A stretch of DNA of 64,000 nucleotides from Candidatus Aminicenantota bacterium (GCA_014360015.1 JACIYJ010000001.1:1-64000), one strand, 5' to 3'. Shown: positions 37,820 through 46,504, counted from the first letter of the stretch. Program-made: numbers and translations. Notes: generated by a model from the sequence alone, not told the origin.

Positions 37820-38791
37820 TTAATGCCTTTTATTCTTTCTCGGGCGATGGAGTCTAAAAGTTATGTTCTTATTCGGGTCAATAATCACATGACCACCGAT
37901 GGGCACGGCCATCAAATCTCTTGGGATGTTGTGGCCAAAGTTAGATACGGACAGGATTGGTAATGGATTTCCTCGGGCTTTCCTTTTCCTGATGATATCT
38001 TGAAGGTAATTTCTGATAAACCGAAGGCTTTCTTTCTGGATATTCCGATAATTGTGATTTTTGCTGTAATAAGCCATTGAGCCGATGACAATTCCTTTGA
38101 CTTCGTTAAAGACTTTGTGTCTCCTCAGAGCGGCCAGCAGGCGATGAAGGTCTTCTACATCGATCTGAACATCTTCGAAAAATAAGATGTGCTTTTTCCA
38201 GTTGAAGGCCGGCGGTTCCTTACGGTTAAGATAATTGACAAAAGTGGAGAGATTACCACCGAGGGGAATTCCAGTCAATTTCCTTTTGAGTGGTTCGGTC
38301 AGCCAGGCCGAACCGTGGTACTGAACTGGTTGTCCAAAAAGCAGGGCGGCGATTTTTTTGAAATTACCTTGGCCCAAACGGAGGGTCGGGAAATAAATCA
38401 CCGGAATTCGAGAATTGTAATAAATATCACTAAGCAAAAAAGTAAAATCGGAAAAGCCGATGAAAATCGGCTTGCGCTCCCGCATCACCTGGTAGTCTTT
38501 TTTATCAATCTTGAAAAGGATGTCTTCGGCGCCGGTTCCGCCCGCTACTGAAATGATCAGGTCTGAATTTCTAATGGCCTGTTTGAAGTTTTCAGCTCTG
38601 TCCTCAAGCGGTGCGGTGACATGGTCGATCAGCTCATCGCTGGAAAAAAGGTGAGGGCTGAGTTCGACTTCCACCTCTCCTAAGATTTTTTTCAGGCGCG
38701 AAATGGTCTGGTTAACCCGGCTCTTTTCACAACGGGGCAAGCAGGTAGAAGGGGCAATGAAGCTGACCCTTTTTATCTGAACCCCATTCAT
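37820..38791 (-). CDS. LD-carboxypeptidase (peptidase family S66)
   Basis: 323 residues, a serine peptidase that trims the terminal D-amino acid from muropeptides, usually in murein recycling. The nucleophile Ser is in GFSDFTFL. The catalytic Glu is probably in LFFEDVQ and the His in GGHVII, in the order Ser-Glu-His of the family. The N-terminal VSFIAPS and the AGGTGAEDIL loop match S66. There is no signal peptide, so it is cytoplasmic. The basic C-terminus (RPRKNKRH) is unusual but short. Confidence 0.9.
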   Translation of the reverse strand: MNGVQIKRVSFIAPSTCLPRCEKSRVNQTISRLKKILGEVEVELSPHLFSSDELIDHVTAPLEDRAENFKQAIRNSDLIISVAGGTGAEDILFKIDKKDYQVMRERKPIFIGFSDFTFLLSDIYYNSRIPVIYFPTLRLGQGNFKKIAALLFGQPVQYHGSAWLTEPLKRKLTGIPLGGNLSTFVNYLNRKEPPAFNWKKHILFFEDVQIDVEDLHRLLAALRRHKVFNEVKGIVIGSMAYYSKNHNYRNIQKESLRFIRNYLQDIIRKRKARGNPLPILSVSNFGHNIPRDLMAVPIGGHVIIDPNKNITFRLHRPRKNKRH

Positions 38792-38922
38792 CGCAGGCTG
38801 AATCCTTAAAAATACCTGTTTAGTTAATAAAGACTAACAGAAAAACCAGAGATTGGCAAGATTCAGGGCAGAATTAGTCAAAAGAAGCCGGTAAATTAGC
38901 TATTTAATTGATAATTAATAAG

Positions 38923-40341
38923 TTAAGAAGCCTGGAAAGTCTGCAAAATCTGGCCAACTTCTGATTGGCGGATTTTTTTCAGGGCCCGGAGCTCAATCTG
39001 TCTGATTCTCTCTCTGGTCAGTTTGAAATGCCGTCCGATCTCTTCTAAGGTGTATTCATGGCCGTCATCCAGGCCATATCTCATGGTCAGAATGGCTTTT
39101 TCCCTGTCAGTCAAAAGGTCAAAGGCCTTTTTTAAATTTTCTCTGAGACTTAAATGGATATAAGAATCAGTCGGGTCGGAAGCGGAGCTATCTTCGATGA
39201 AATCGCCCAGAAAGGAATCTCCAGATTCATTGATCGGAGTTTCCAGAGAGATTTCCTCTTGGGAGAAGGTGAGCATTTCCAGAATTTTTTCGTCTGGGAG
39301 GCTCATTTTTTGAGCCAGGTCCTTTTCTGTGGGTTCTTGGCCCTGAGTTTGGTAGATCTGCTGGGCGATTTTCTTCATTCTCTGGATGGTTTCAATCAGA
39401 TGCACCGGCATTCTGACTGTTCTGGCCTGGTCAGCGATAGCTCTGGTTATGGATTGTTTGATCCACCAGGTGGCGTAAGTGGAGAACTTATGTCCCCGAT
39501 GGTAGTTGAACTTCTCTGCCGCCCGGATCAGTCCCAGATTTCCTTCTTGGATGAGATCGAGCAGGCTCAACCCTTGGTTCTGGAATTTCTTGGCAATGGA
39601 AACCACCAGTCTGAGGTTAGCAGAAATGAGTTCGTTTTTCGCTCTTTTCCTAAGTTCCTGGGCTTTTTCCACCCGGTGGTAGATTGACCTGAGTTTTCGT
39701 CGATGAGATTCGGGACCCTTTGAGGCTGCTTCCATAACTCTCTGCTTGATCCGTTCTATAAGTTCATATTTCTGGTCCCAACGCAAGTCAAGAGACATGG
39801 CCTGATGGATAATCTCAAGGGCCAGCCTGGCTCTTTTTCGAAAGTAGGTTTTGGTGCTGGGCAGCGACTGAAGCTTTCTGGCCAGTTTTCTGATGGAATA
39901 GAGCTGTCTTAGTGCCTGTCGAAGGACCTTTTTGATGTTTTTGTCGCTGAAATTATTCTCTGGTAGGTTGAACCAGCGGGTTACCAGTTCTGGCTGCTTT
40001 TTTAACAGCTGGTAAAGGCGGTCCAGTTCTTCCAGAGCCAGAGGGGTGTGGAGCAGGGCTTTAACGGTATCTTTTTCCCCTTTTTCCATCTTTCTGGCCA
40101 GTTCTATTTCGCCTTCTCGCGACAGCAGAAGAATACTCCCCATTTCCTGAAGGTAAACCTTAACCAGGTCTATAGAAGCCTTAGAATCTTCCTTTGACTC
40201 TGTGGAGCTCGAAGAAGCCTTAATGAGCTGCGGGGAGCCAGATAAATAGCCTGAATAATCTTCAGATTCTGGAATCAGACCAGGTTTTGACCTGATCAGG
40301 TCCAGAATCTCACTTTCTCTGGATTCCAATTTATCAATCAT
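38923..40341 (-). CDS. RNA polymerase sigma-70 factor (RpoD/group 2 type)
   Basis: 472 residues. Region 1.2 is KVYLQEMGSILLLSREGE. A non-conserved insert follows, then region 2 with ANLRLVVSIAKKF, LDLIQEGNLGLIRAAEKF and YATWWIKQSITRAIADQ. Region 3 contains MPVHLIETI, and region 4 has TLEEIGRHFKLTRERIRQIE. Region 1.1 is short or absent. Whether this is the principal sigma factor or a group 2 paralogue cannot be told without the rest of the genome. AAGGAG precedes the start. Confidence 0.93.
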   Translation of the reverse strand: MIDKLESRESEILDLIRSKPGLIPESEDYSGYLSGSPQLIKASSSSTESKEDSKASIDLVKVYLQEMGSILLLSREGEIELARKMEKGEKDTVKALLHTPLALEELDRLYQLLKKQPELVTRWFNLPENNFSDKNIKKVLRQALRQLYSIRKLARKLQSLPSTKTYFRKRARLALEIIHQAMSLDLRWDQKYELIERIKQRVMEAASKGPESHRRKLRSIYHRVEKAQELRKRAKNELISANLRLVVSIAKKFQNQGLSLLDLIQEGNLGLIRAAEKFNYHRGHKFSTYATWWIKQSITRAIADQARTVRMPVHLIETIQRMKKIAQQIYQTQGQEPTEKDLAQKMSLPDEKILEMLTFSQEEISLETPINESGDSFLGDFIEDSSASDPTDSYIHLSLRENLKKAFDLLTDREKAILTMRYGLDDGHEYTLEEIGRHFKLTRERIRQIELRALKKIRQSEVGQILQTFQAS

Positions 40342-40535
40342 GGTCGGTTCTCCTTATTTCCTACAATTCCTATAGGATTAATATAAGTATAAGCATTTTC
40401 GGAAAAAAATCAAGAAAAAAATGCCGGTTAAAAAAATATTTTGGCTACTTGGCATGGCCCGGTGATAAGGTTAAAATAAAATGGTTAAAAGAATAAGTCA
40501 GAGGTTGAATCTGGTTTTGGTTAAAGAGGTTAGAA

Positions 40536-40901
40536 ATGAAGATTAAGGTTCTGGTGGTCGATGACGACGCAGTGACCCGGACCATGATCTCCCGGGCTCT
40601 GGAAGAGAAGGGGTTTTATGTAATAACTGCTACCAACGGAGCCGAGGCTCTCGGGTTGATTGAAAGCCAGAAGCCGGCGGTAGTTATTTCCGATATGCTG
40701 TTGCCCAAAATCGACGGTCTGACCCTTTGTTCTAAAATAAAAGAAAACCCTGAGCTCTCGGGAATTAAAGTCATTTTAATGACGGCTGTTTATAAGACAG
40801 CTTCAATCCGGGCTGAAGCCATAGCTCATAAGGCTGACGCTTATCTGGAAAAGCCGATTTCGATTGAAAATTTGTTAAAAATTATAGATGGGCTAATTTA
40901 A
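40536..40901 (+). CDS. Single-domain response regulator
   Basis: A 121-residue stand-alone receiver. The acidic pocket (D9, D10), the phosphorylation site D53, the conserved Thr in ILMTAV and the Lys in EKPI are all present, so it should be phosphorylatable. It has no output domain. Its LCSKI, VYK and EKPI segments closely match the receiver of the TonB fusion at 58115-59896, in which the site has changed, so the two are paralogues. No kinase is adjacent. Its 3' end overlaps the endonuclease V gene by 20 bp on the other strand. Confidence 0.92.
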   Translation: MKIKVLVVDDDAVTRTMISRALEEKGFYVITATNGAEALGLIESQKPAVVISDMLLPKIDGLTLCSKIKENPELSGIKVILMTAVYKTASIRAEAIAHKADAYLEKPISIENLLKIIDGLI

Positions 40902-41550
40902 TTTTTTGTGATAAAAAATGAGCCTGCCTCAAGGGCTCCGGGATACGGTATTCTGAGAGGCAAAGCTGGATCAGGTTCAGGGATTCCTGAGGGGTGATCA
41001 GATGTCCGGGGGAAATAAAAATGGGCTTTGCTCCGGTCCGACTTCTAAGAGCATAACCCATGATTTCTCCCCTGTAGACAATCTCTGAATAATTACCTTT
41101 TTTTATTCGTGGGTCCTGAAATTGGCCTACCAGAATGGACTTAGCACAGCCAATGGACGGAATCTCAAGGAGAATTCCGATGAAGGTGGCTAAACCCATC
41201 TTTCTCGGGTGAGCGATACCCTGACCATCCAGAAGCAGGAGCTCAGGCTTATGTTTTAACCTGGAAATAGCTTTAAAGATGGCTGGCCCTTCGCAAAAAG
41301 ATAGATAACCCGGTCGATAAGGGAAGGTCAGTGGTTCAACCGCTACCCGGGTTTCCAGAAGCTCCAGTTCTGGAAAAGAAAAAAGACAGACTCCGGCTAT
41401 CACCTGATGTTCTGAGAAGGCAGCATCGGCCGCGGCAATCATTTTCGGCTTTTTCTTCAGTGGAATTAACTTTAACTTTGGCAAAAGCGCAGCCTGGATT
41501 CTATCGGCCTCTTCCAGGTTTTCCGGGAAAAGTATTTCTTCTAAGTTCAT
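40882..41550 (-). CDS. nfi: Endonuclease V
   Basis: A 222-residue repair enzyme that nicks DNA near deoxyinosine. The active-site Asp is D42 (AAADAAFS), the wedge and second acidic region is PYRPGYLSFCEGPAI, and the third is LLLDGQGIAHPR. GCAKSILVG matches the conserved lysine-bearing segment. The length is typical. It converges with the response-regulator gene with a 20-bp overlap; no operon partner is evident. Confidence 0.94.
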   Translation of the reverse strand: MNLEEILFPENLEEADRIQAALLPKLKLIPLKKKPKMIAAADAAFSEHQVIAGVCLFSFPELELLETRVAVEPLTFPYRPGYLSFCEGPAIFKAISRLKHKPELLLLDGQGIAHPRKMGLATFIGILLEIPSIGCAKSILVGQFQDPRIKKGNYSEIVYRGEIMGYALRSRTGAKPIFISPGHLITPQESLNLIQLCLSEYRIPEPLRQAHFLSQKIKLAHL

Positions 41551-41668
41551 CTTGCCAACCCCATATTATTATTATAATTTTTTCTTCTGACGTTTGGCGA
41601 GCTGGCGGCTCTGCTACAGCTGGCTGAAAGTCAGGAACTGAATTGAAGCAGTTTCGAGGAAGGAGGCA

Positions 41669-42454
41669 ATGGTAGTTTGCTTTGATGTGGACGGAGTACT
41701 GGTTGAGGTTAGAGAAAGTTATCACCAGGCTCTGTCCGAGACAGTCTCTTATTTTCTTCAATCGCCAGTAAAGGCTGAAACTCTTCTCAAGTTAAAAGTC
41801 AACTTAAATCTAAACAATGATTGGGATGCAACCCTGGCCGGCATTTTGTTCTACAGAAGCGGTTTAAGTCTTGAAGAATTTATTTTGCTGACCTCAACTG
41901 GAGCTCCTGATTTTCGGAAATTCTACCAGCTGGCCGAAAGAAGGAACATAAAACTTCCCGACTATGACCGCGTGGTTGAACAATTTGAGTCCACCTATCG
42001 AAAGCTCCGTTTCCGTGAAAAGCTAAAAATCCCACCTGAGATTTTAAGAGACATCAGACAGCTGGCCAGAGTGATGGCGGTGATTACCGGCCGGATTAAA
42101 GACGACCTTCATCACACTTTTGAAAAACATTCTCTTTATCAGTATTTTGATTACATCATCACCGAGGATGATTTGCCATCGATTGACTGCAGGAAACCTT
42201 CGGCTTATCCTCTCCGGAAACTTATTGAAACTACAGGCTATTCTTTTCCCGTCTGTTATATAGGTGATACTCTGGCCGACCGGCAAATGGTAGATAACTA
42301 TTGTCAGGAAGAGAAGAAAAAAGCGCTGTTCATTCTTTTTCGGAACGAACTTAATCAACAGGTTAAAGCCGATTTCTATGTGGACAGCCCCGAAGCATTG
42401 CTGGAAACTCTAAAAGAGGTTAAAAGAAAATTTGGTTCATTTGACACCTATTGA
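41669..42454 (+). CDS. HAD-IA family phosphatase (NNDW subgroup)
   Basis: 261 residues. Motif I is CFDVDGVLVEV. The cap contains the phrase NNDWDATL, which marks the HAD subgroup modelled as TIGR01548. Motif II is VITGR, the lysine is in RKPSAYPL, and motif IV is YIGDTLADRQM. Some relatives are encoded beside histidine-biosynthesis genes, but none is here, so the substrate is unknown. The last codons overlap the -35 element of the candidate small RNA that follows. Confidence 0.85.
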   Translation: MVVCFDVDGVLVEVRESYHQALSETVSYFLQSPVKAETLLKLKVNLNLNNDWDATLAGILFYRSGLSLEEFILLTSTGAPDFRKFYQLAERRNIKLPDYDRVVEQFESTYRKLRFREKLKIPPEILRDIRQLARVMAVITGRIKDDLHHTFEKHSLYQYFDYIITEDDLPSIDCRKPSAYPLRKLIETTGYSFPVCYIGDTLADRQMVDNYCQEEKKKALFILFRNELNQQVKADFYVDSPEALLETLKEVKRKFGSFDTY

Positions 42455-42470
42455 AATTATTGACTATAAT
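42441..42470 (+). promoter_or_regulatory. Near-consensus promoter of candidate small RNA
   Basis: TTGACA at 42441-42446 and TATAAT at 42465-42470, both perfect hexamers, are separated by 18 bp. The -35 lies in the last codons of the HAD gene. A start seven bases after the -10 gives position 42477, exactly the base of the RNA stem. Confidence 0.8.
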
Positions 42471-42476
42471 CAAATT

Positions 42477-42553
42477 GCTGGCTGGAGAGGGATACTCCTT
42501 AGCCCCGCTTCCTTTTCCTTAAAAACCTTGGCTCCTCACCGGCCAGCCTTTTT
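42477..42553 (+). ncRNA. Candidate small RNA with anti-Shine-Dalgarno-like loop
   Basis: GCTGGCTGG (42477-42485) pairs with CCGGCCAGC (42539-42547), nine pairs including one G-U. An A-A mismatch and GAGG/CCTC extend the stem to 13 pairs. TTTTT follows at 42549-42553, so the transcript has its own terminator. The 43-base loop is pyrimidine-rich with CTCCTT (42495-42500) and CTTCCTTTTCCTT, able to pair with ribosome binding sites. No ORF is present. It does not match 4.5S, 6S or tmRNA as I know them. It could alternatively be an unusually long-looped terminator of the HAD gene. Confidence 0.6.
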
Positions 42554-42725
42554 ATGTTCGATTGATTTCCAGTTATTGCCTCTCAGCGTATAAAGCCTGG
42601 GCCAAAATGAACCAGCTGATGTCTTTTATTAGAAAGATCGAAAGAAACGAATCTTTTTTAAGCTACCGATATATTTCAGGCTGCTATCTCATCGGTTTAA
42701 TTGTTCTAAGAACCTGAACCAGCTA

Positions 42726-43517
42726 TTACTTTAACTCTGAACCCAAGAGTGAATGGGGGATAAGGTAGACGACCAGAGTGATAATAGAAGCAACCAACAC
42801 CCAGCCTCTTTTTGGTTGGCTCTTTCTTCCTGAAGCTAAAGCAGCAATCCAGGCAATCATGGCCACTAAGGTTTTGGTATCAGTCAAGTCTTTGCCCACC
42901 GGAAAGCCACTCCAGAAAACACCAAAAGCCATCTTCTGGACGATGGGGCCGAGAATAAACCCACCGATAAAGACGAGAACTGCTGTCCATTGAGTCAACC
43001 TGGTCGGGTTTTCCTGGCGGTTGAGGGCAGCCAGTCCAGCCCTAACTGAAAACAGCATGCCCAAGAACATGACGATGACATGGGCAATCAGGACTCCTGG
43101 GGAAACCGGACCTTTGAACCTTATGACCACCGGTTTTTCGCCGGTTAAAGAGACTTCCTGCGAACCGCTTACCAGATGGACATAATATTCCAGTTTGCCG
43201 GCGGCTGGTTGTTTTGGTAAATAACCGACCAGGCGAGTGCCTTCCTTTTTCATGGCCAGAATATTCCAAGGGAGGTCAGTCTTGTGCTTTTTGAATTCTA
43301 AATAACCCTGAACCTTATCTGAAAGGCTTTCTGGCAGATTGACTACGACGCGGCAGCTATCCGTATTTTCAGCGCTTCTCGGAAGCTTGAATTTTAGTTG
43401 CTGACCCAAAAAGCTCGCTTTCCCGCGATATGGATAAGTGGGTCCGGTAACCCGCTGATAGACGGCCGAACTTAAGGTTATGATTATGGCCAGTATCCAG
43501 AGCAAAGCTTTCTTCAT
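42726..43517 (-). CDS. Membrane protein of unknown function
   Basis: 263 residues. A short N-terminal hydrophobic segment (signal or anchor) is followed by a ~120-residue extracytoplasmic beta-rich domain (RYRGKASFLGQQ to EKPVVIRFKGP region). Four transmembrane helices make up the C-terminal half. I do not recognise a named family. It lies 24 bp downstream of the LiaF-type small membrane gene on the same strand and probably shares its transcript. Confidence 0.7.
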   Translation of the reverse strand: MKKALLWILAIIITLSSAVYQRVTGPTYPYRGKASFLGQQLKFKLPRSAENTDSCRVVVNLPESLSDKVQGYLEFKKHKTDLPWNILAMKKEGTRLVGYLPKQPAAGKLEYYVHLVSGSQEVSLTGEKPVVIRFKGPVSPGVLIAHVIVMFLGMLFSVRAGLAALNRQENPTRLTQWTAVLVFIGGFILGPIVQKMAFGVFWSGFPVGKDLTDTKTLVAMIAWIAALASGRKSQPKRGWVLVASIITLVVYLIPHSLLGSELK

Positions 43518-43541
43518 CCAAATTTCTCCGTTTAAAAGATC

Positions 43542-43877
43542 TTATCTTTCTCTAAGCCGGGGTTTTAGTATCAGCCAGAAACCTGCCAGAATCAGCAGCC
43601 CGGGCCAGAAATATCTCCAAAGGTATCTTTCTATGACCTGGAGTTTAACCAGCAGCATAAAGGTGCCTAAAAGAATCAGAAAAAGAGCGGCCCCTGAGCG
43701 CTTAAATCCTTTTCCCAGGTAGATAGAAATTCCTATCAGAATAAATATGGCTGGCCAGTAGGTGGAGAGGACTCTGCCAAAATCGATGTATCCCAGCTGT
43801 TCGAATAAAAAAAGCAGCCCGATGATTATCAGCAAAAGACCCCAAAAAAACCGGCCCTGATCACTTTTAGTGCTCAT
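43542..43877 (-). CDS. LiaF/LiaI-type transmembrane domain protein
   Basis: A 111-residue protein with four hydrophobic helices in two hairpins (FFWGLLLIIIGLLFLFEQLGY and YWPAIFILIGISIYLGKG, repeated in the second half). This is the LiaI-LiaF-like transmembrane region/DUF5668 pattern. Such proteins are often linked to envelope stress, but no DUF2154 output domain or two-component genes are here. It is followed by the 263-residue membrane protein. Confidence 0.78.
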   Translation of the reverse strand: MSTKSDQGRFFWGLLLIIIGLLFLFEQLGYIDFGRVLSTYWPAIFILIGISIYLGKGFKRSGAALFLILLGTFMLLVKLQVIERYLWRYFWPGLLILAGFWLILKPRLRER

Positions 43878-43966
43878 CAGTTTTTACTCCTTAAATGCCC
43901 AGTTGACAGAGTATTTATACCACAGATTAAGCAAAACTGCTTTAAAATTTTTGATGGGCCGGGGCA

Positions 43967-45169
43967 TCAATCAGCGCTAAGAATCAGGAACGGTTTCTTG
44001 TAGAAATTTTTGTAAAGCGGGCGCAGGCGTTCCCGGTCGTAGTATTTATCAACATCAATGTGCTTTTTGTAGCTGGTGACAATGTCCAGAGGTACGTGGT
44101 CGTATTCGCCGTTACGGAGACAGACCATCCGGCCGGTCTTATTTTCGAGGATCAGATCCAGAGCTAAGTTGCCGTAAGCCATGGGCACGATGGAGTCGAT
44201 GGCATCTGGGTCACCACACCGCACCAGGTAACCGAGTTTCTGGTTGATGACGTTGATGCGACGGCCGTTGTTGTATTTGGGGGATAATTCTTTGAGCATG
44301 GAAGACACCCGGTCTCCTATGCCACCAAGCTTTTTATGGCCGTACATGTCAGTTTCCTCGCTCTCGAAAATCATATCTTCACCCTCAAAGGCCGCTCCTT
44401 CAGATACCAAGACGACTGAATAGCGGCTGGGATTGGAAGCCCGGTCTTCGCTCATCAGTTCACAGAGTCGTTCGATGTTGAACTTGTATTCAGGGATGAC
44501 GCAGCGGTCAGCTGCTCCAGCCATGGTCGGGAGCAGAGCGGTATATCCAGCATACCGACCAAAAACTTCAATTACCAAAAAACGCTCATGAGAGCCAGCT
44601 GTTGTTCTCAAAGAATGGGTTAAACTGATAGTCCTGGTAACACAGGTGGAGAAACCAATGCAATAGTCAGTTCCCGGGACGTCGTTGTCCATGGTCTTGG
44701 GGATGGCGATTATTTTAACGCCAAGTTTGTGAAGGTGAACAGCGTAACTCAGCGTATCATCACCGCCTATCGGAATCAGGTAATCTATACCTAAGTACTC
44801 GAGGTTCTTGAGAACTTCTTCAGTCAAGTCGTTAATTTTCTGGTTGTACTTATCGCGGAGATGTGCCGGTACATTGACATCAGGAACAGTGCTTGGCCTG
44901 GTTCTGGAAGTATGGAGAAAAGTTCCTCCGGTCCGGCCAACCTTGTTGACCACTTCTTCGGTCAGTTCAGTGAAATATTCATGATTAGGGGCGTCTTTGT
45001 CTCTGATCATTTCAATCAGGCCAGCCCAGCCGCGGCGGATGCCTATTACCCGATAGCCTTCTTTGATGGCTCTGATGGTGACAGCCCTGATGGCCGGATT
45101 CAAGCCCGGGACATCGCCACCGCCGGTTAGAATGCCGATAACACCTTTCTTGGTTTTGATGTTGGCCAT
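43967..45169 (-). CDS. pfp: 6-phosphofructokinase, PPi-dependent type
   Basis: A 400-residue phosphofructokinase. The phosphoryl-donor signature is GGDDT (135-139), where ATP enzymes have GGDGS; the Asp blocks the ATP alpha-phosphate. The next motif is PKTMDND (157-163), with the Lys that replaces the ATP-enzyme Gly and favours pyrophosphate. Substrate residues are in FGRYAGYTALLP. Together these predict a reversible, PPi-using enzyme for glycolysis and gluconeogenesis. It has its own promoter at 45216-45243 and GAAGGAGA upstream of the start. Confidence 0.9.
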   Translation of the reverse strand: MANIKTKKGVIGILTGGGDVPGLNPAIRAVTIRAIKEGYRVIGIRRGWAGLIEMIRDKDAPNHEYFTELTEEVVNKVGRTGGTFLHTSRTRPSTVPDVNVPAHLRDKYNQKINDLTEEVLKNLEYLGIDYLIPIGGDDTLSYAVHLHKLGVKIIAIPKTMDNDVPGTDYCIGFSTCVTRTISLTHSLRTTAGSHERFLVIEVFGRYAGYTALLPTMAGAADRCVIPEYKFNIERLCELMSEDRASNPSRYSVVLVSEGAAFEGEDMIFESEETDMYGHKKLGGIGDRVSSMLKELSPKYNNGRRINVINQKLGYLVRCGDPDAIDSIVPMAYGNLALDLILENKTGRMVCLRNGEYDHVPLDIVTSYKKHIDVDKYYDRERLRPLYKNFYKKPFLILSAD

Positions 45170-45215
45170 TGTCTGTCTCCTTCTTACCTGTTTTAAGCTA
45201 AATTTTTAATAAAAT

Positions 45216-45243
45216 ATATTACAGCAGCTTTAAGAAAGGTCAA
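45216..45243 (-). promoter_or_regulatory. Promoter of the phosphofructokinase gene
   Basis: On the minus strand TTGACC (45243-45238), a 16-bp spacer and TAATAT (45221-45216) lie about 45 bp before the start codon. Confidence 0.6.
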
Positions 45244-45270
45244 GCGCTCAGCCGGGCGACCGTGAAAAAT

Positions 45271-45378
45271 CCTTCTGGATTATATGAAAATTCAGAAGGA
45301 GAAACAACTGGGGTGAAATTGCTAATTCTCTATCGCCCTTTTCTCCGGTCATCCCGAAAGCGTTTTCTTTGACCGGAG
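45271..45378. repeat. Two inverted repeats between DMT transporter and pfp
   Basis: CCTTCTG (45271-45277) pairs with CAGAAGG (45293-45299). CTCCGGTCA (45343-45351) pairs perfectly with TGACCGGAG (45370-45378) over an 18-base loop. Neither is followed by a U-tract on the minus strand, so they are not clear Rho-independent terminators. Confidence 0.5.
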
Positions 45379-45452
45379 TCAATTCCAGCAGCCCGGATCT
45401 GGGGCTGTCTTCGGTCGGTAGATCATGGTGAAGAAGATAAAGTTAAAGTCAA

Positions 45453-46349
45453 TCAGCTGGTGGCCAAAAAGGCCCCGAGAAAGGCTAAAATGACAGCGAA
45501 TATTCTCCAGATAGTAACTTTTTCCCGCAGGAAAACGGCAGCCAGGATGAAAATGAAGATGGTACTGAGCTGGTTAAGAGCTGCGGCGATTGAAGCAAAA
45601 GCATATTTCATCCCGCCTATCCAGAACATCAGAGAAAGGTAGGTTCCAAGAAAGGAGGCCGGGGCCAGAATTTTCCAGGTTGATAATTTGAGAAGTGGAA
45701 AGAATAATTTTCGTCTGGTTGGAAAAATCGGGAGAACAGCCAGAGGCAAGGTGCCCGCCAGAAGTCTGACTCCGGTGGCCCAGACCACCGGAATATCTTT
45801 GAGAACAGGTTTAATTATTATTATTCCCACGGCCACAAAAGCCATGGCTAAGGTTCCGAGGATTATTCCCAGTATGAGGTTTTTCTTAGAGACCCTTCCA
45901 TCTGAATTGTCGGAATTGCCTCTGGTGATGGTGATGACGGCCGAGATTATAAGGATAACTCCGACGAGTTGCAACCAGCTTAATCTTTCGCCAAGGAAAA
46001 GATACGACAGGCCGATGACAAAAGGAGAGTAAACGCAATCAACTATGGCTGTCAGGCTGGCTCCGATGAGTTTCAGAGTCCAGAGGAAAAGTGTGTCGGA
46101 AATGGCAATTCCTAAGAAGCCACTCAGCAGAAGCAACAGAGTTGACCTTGTGGAAACAGCAGGCCAGAGGCTGGCTCCGGTTATAATCATCGTGAGGACA
46201 ATCAGGACCAGGGCAAAAAGATTTTTGCCGAGGTTCAGACCGAGTGGGTGAAGGGTAAACCCGCTGATTCTGAAGAGAATCACGGCTACTGCCCAGACCA
46301 CGGCTGAAGCTAAAGCTAACCATTCTCCGGAATGAAGGAGACCATTCAT
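45453..46349 (-). CDS. DMT/EamA family transporter
   Basis: 298 residues with ten transmembrane helices in two EamA repeats (about 10-140 and 155-295). Each repeat ends in the glycine-rich ASLTAIVDCVYSPF / FASIAAALNQLSTI helix followed by the (F/L)LGERL/FLREKV motif typical of drug/metabolite transporters. The substrate is unknown. The gene diverges from the papain-like lipoprotein gene across a region with a good minus-strand promoter and an ACCAGA repeat array. Confidence 0.9.
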   Translation of the reverse strand: MNGLLHSGEWLALASAVVWAVAVILFRISGFTLHPLGLNLGKNLFALVLIVLTMIITGASLWPAVSTRSTLLLLLSGFLGIAISDTLFLWTLKLIGASLTAIVDCVYSPFVIGLSYLFLGERLSWLQLVGVILIISAVITITRGNSDNSDGRVSKKNLILGIILGTLAMAFVAVGIIIIKPVLKDIPVVWATGVRLLAGTLPLAVLPIFPTRRKLFFPLLKLSTWKILAPASFLGTYLSLMFWIGGMKYAFASIAAALNQLSTIFIFILAAVFLREKVTIWRIFAVILAFLGAFLATS

Positions 46350-46420
46350 ACCACTGGCTTCCTGTTCGTCAAATTTCTAAAAATTTAATGTCAGGGCTAC
46401 TCTGGCCCAAGTTAAATGGC

Positions 46421-46504
46421 TTTATACCAGAATAATCGGTGTTCGTCAAACCAGAATTTTCTGGTTGAATCTGGTTGAATTCGGAAGTTGAGTTGAAGTA
46501 TTTT
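46421..46504. promoter_or_regulatory. Divergent promoters with ACCAGA operator array
   Basis: Minus-strand promoter: TTGACG (46449-46444), 17 bp, TATAAA (46426-46421). A possible plus-strand promoter is TTGAAT (46475-46480), 18 bp, TATTTT (46499-46504). ACCAGA occurs four times: 46426-46432 and 46450-46456 forward, 46460-46466 and about 46470-46476 in reverse. The middle pair forms a perfect 18-bp palindrome AACCAGAATTTTCTGGTT (46449-46466), and CTGGTTGAAT is repeated in tandem at 46461-46480. Confidence 0.65.

Noticed and set aside
40441..40535. Sigma-54 promoter before the response regulator (TTGGCATGG)
   Set aside because: The required TTGC element at the right spacing is missing.
41331..41627. 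98-codon plus-strand ORF antisense to endonuclease V
   Set aside because: Fully overlaps a confidently assigned gene and has no family or start signal.
42477..42553. 4.5S (SRP) RNA, 6S RNA or tmRNA
   Set aside because: The GGAAG/GNRA apical motif of SRP RNA is absent, and length and structure do not fit 6S or tmRNA.
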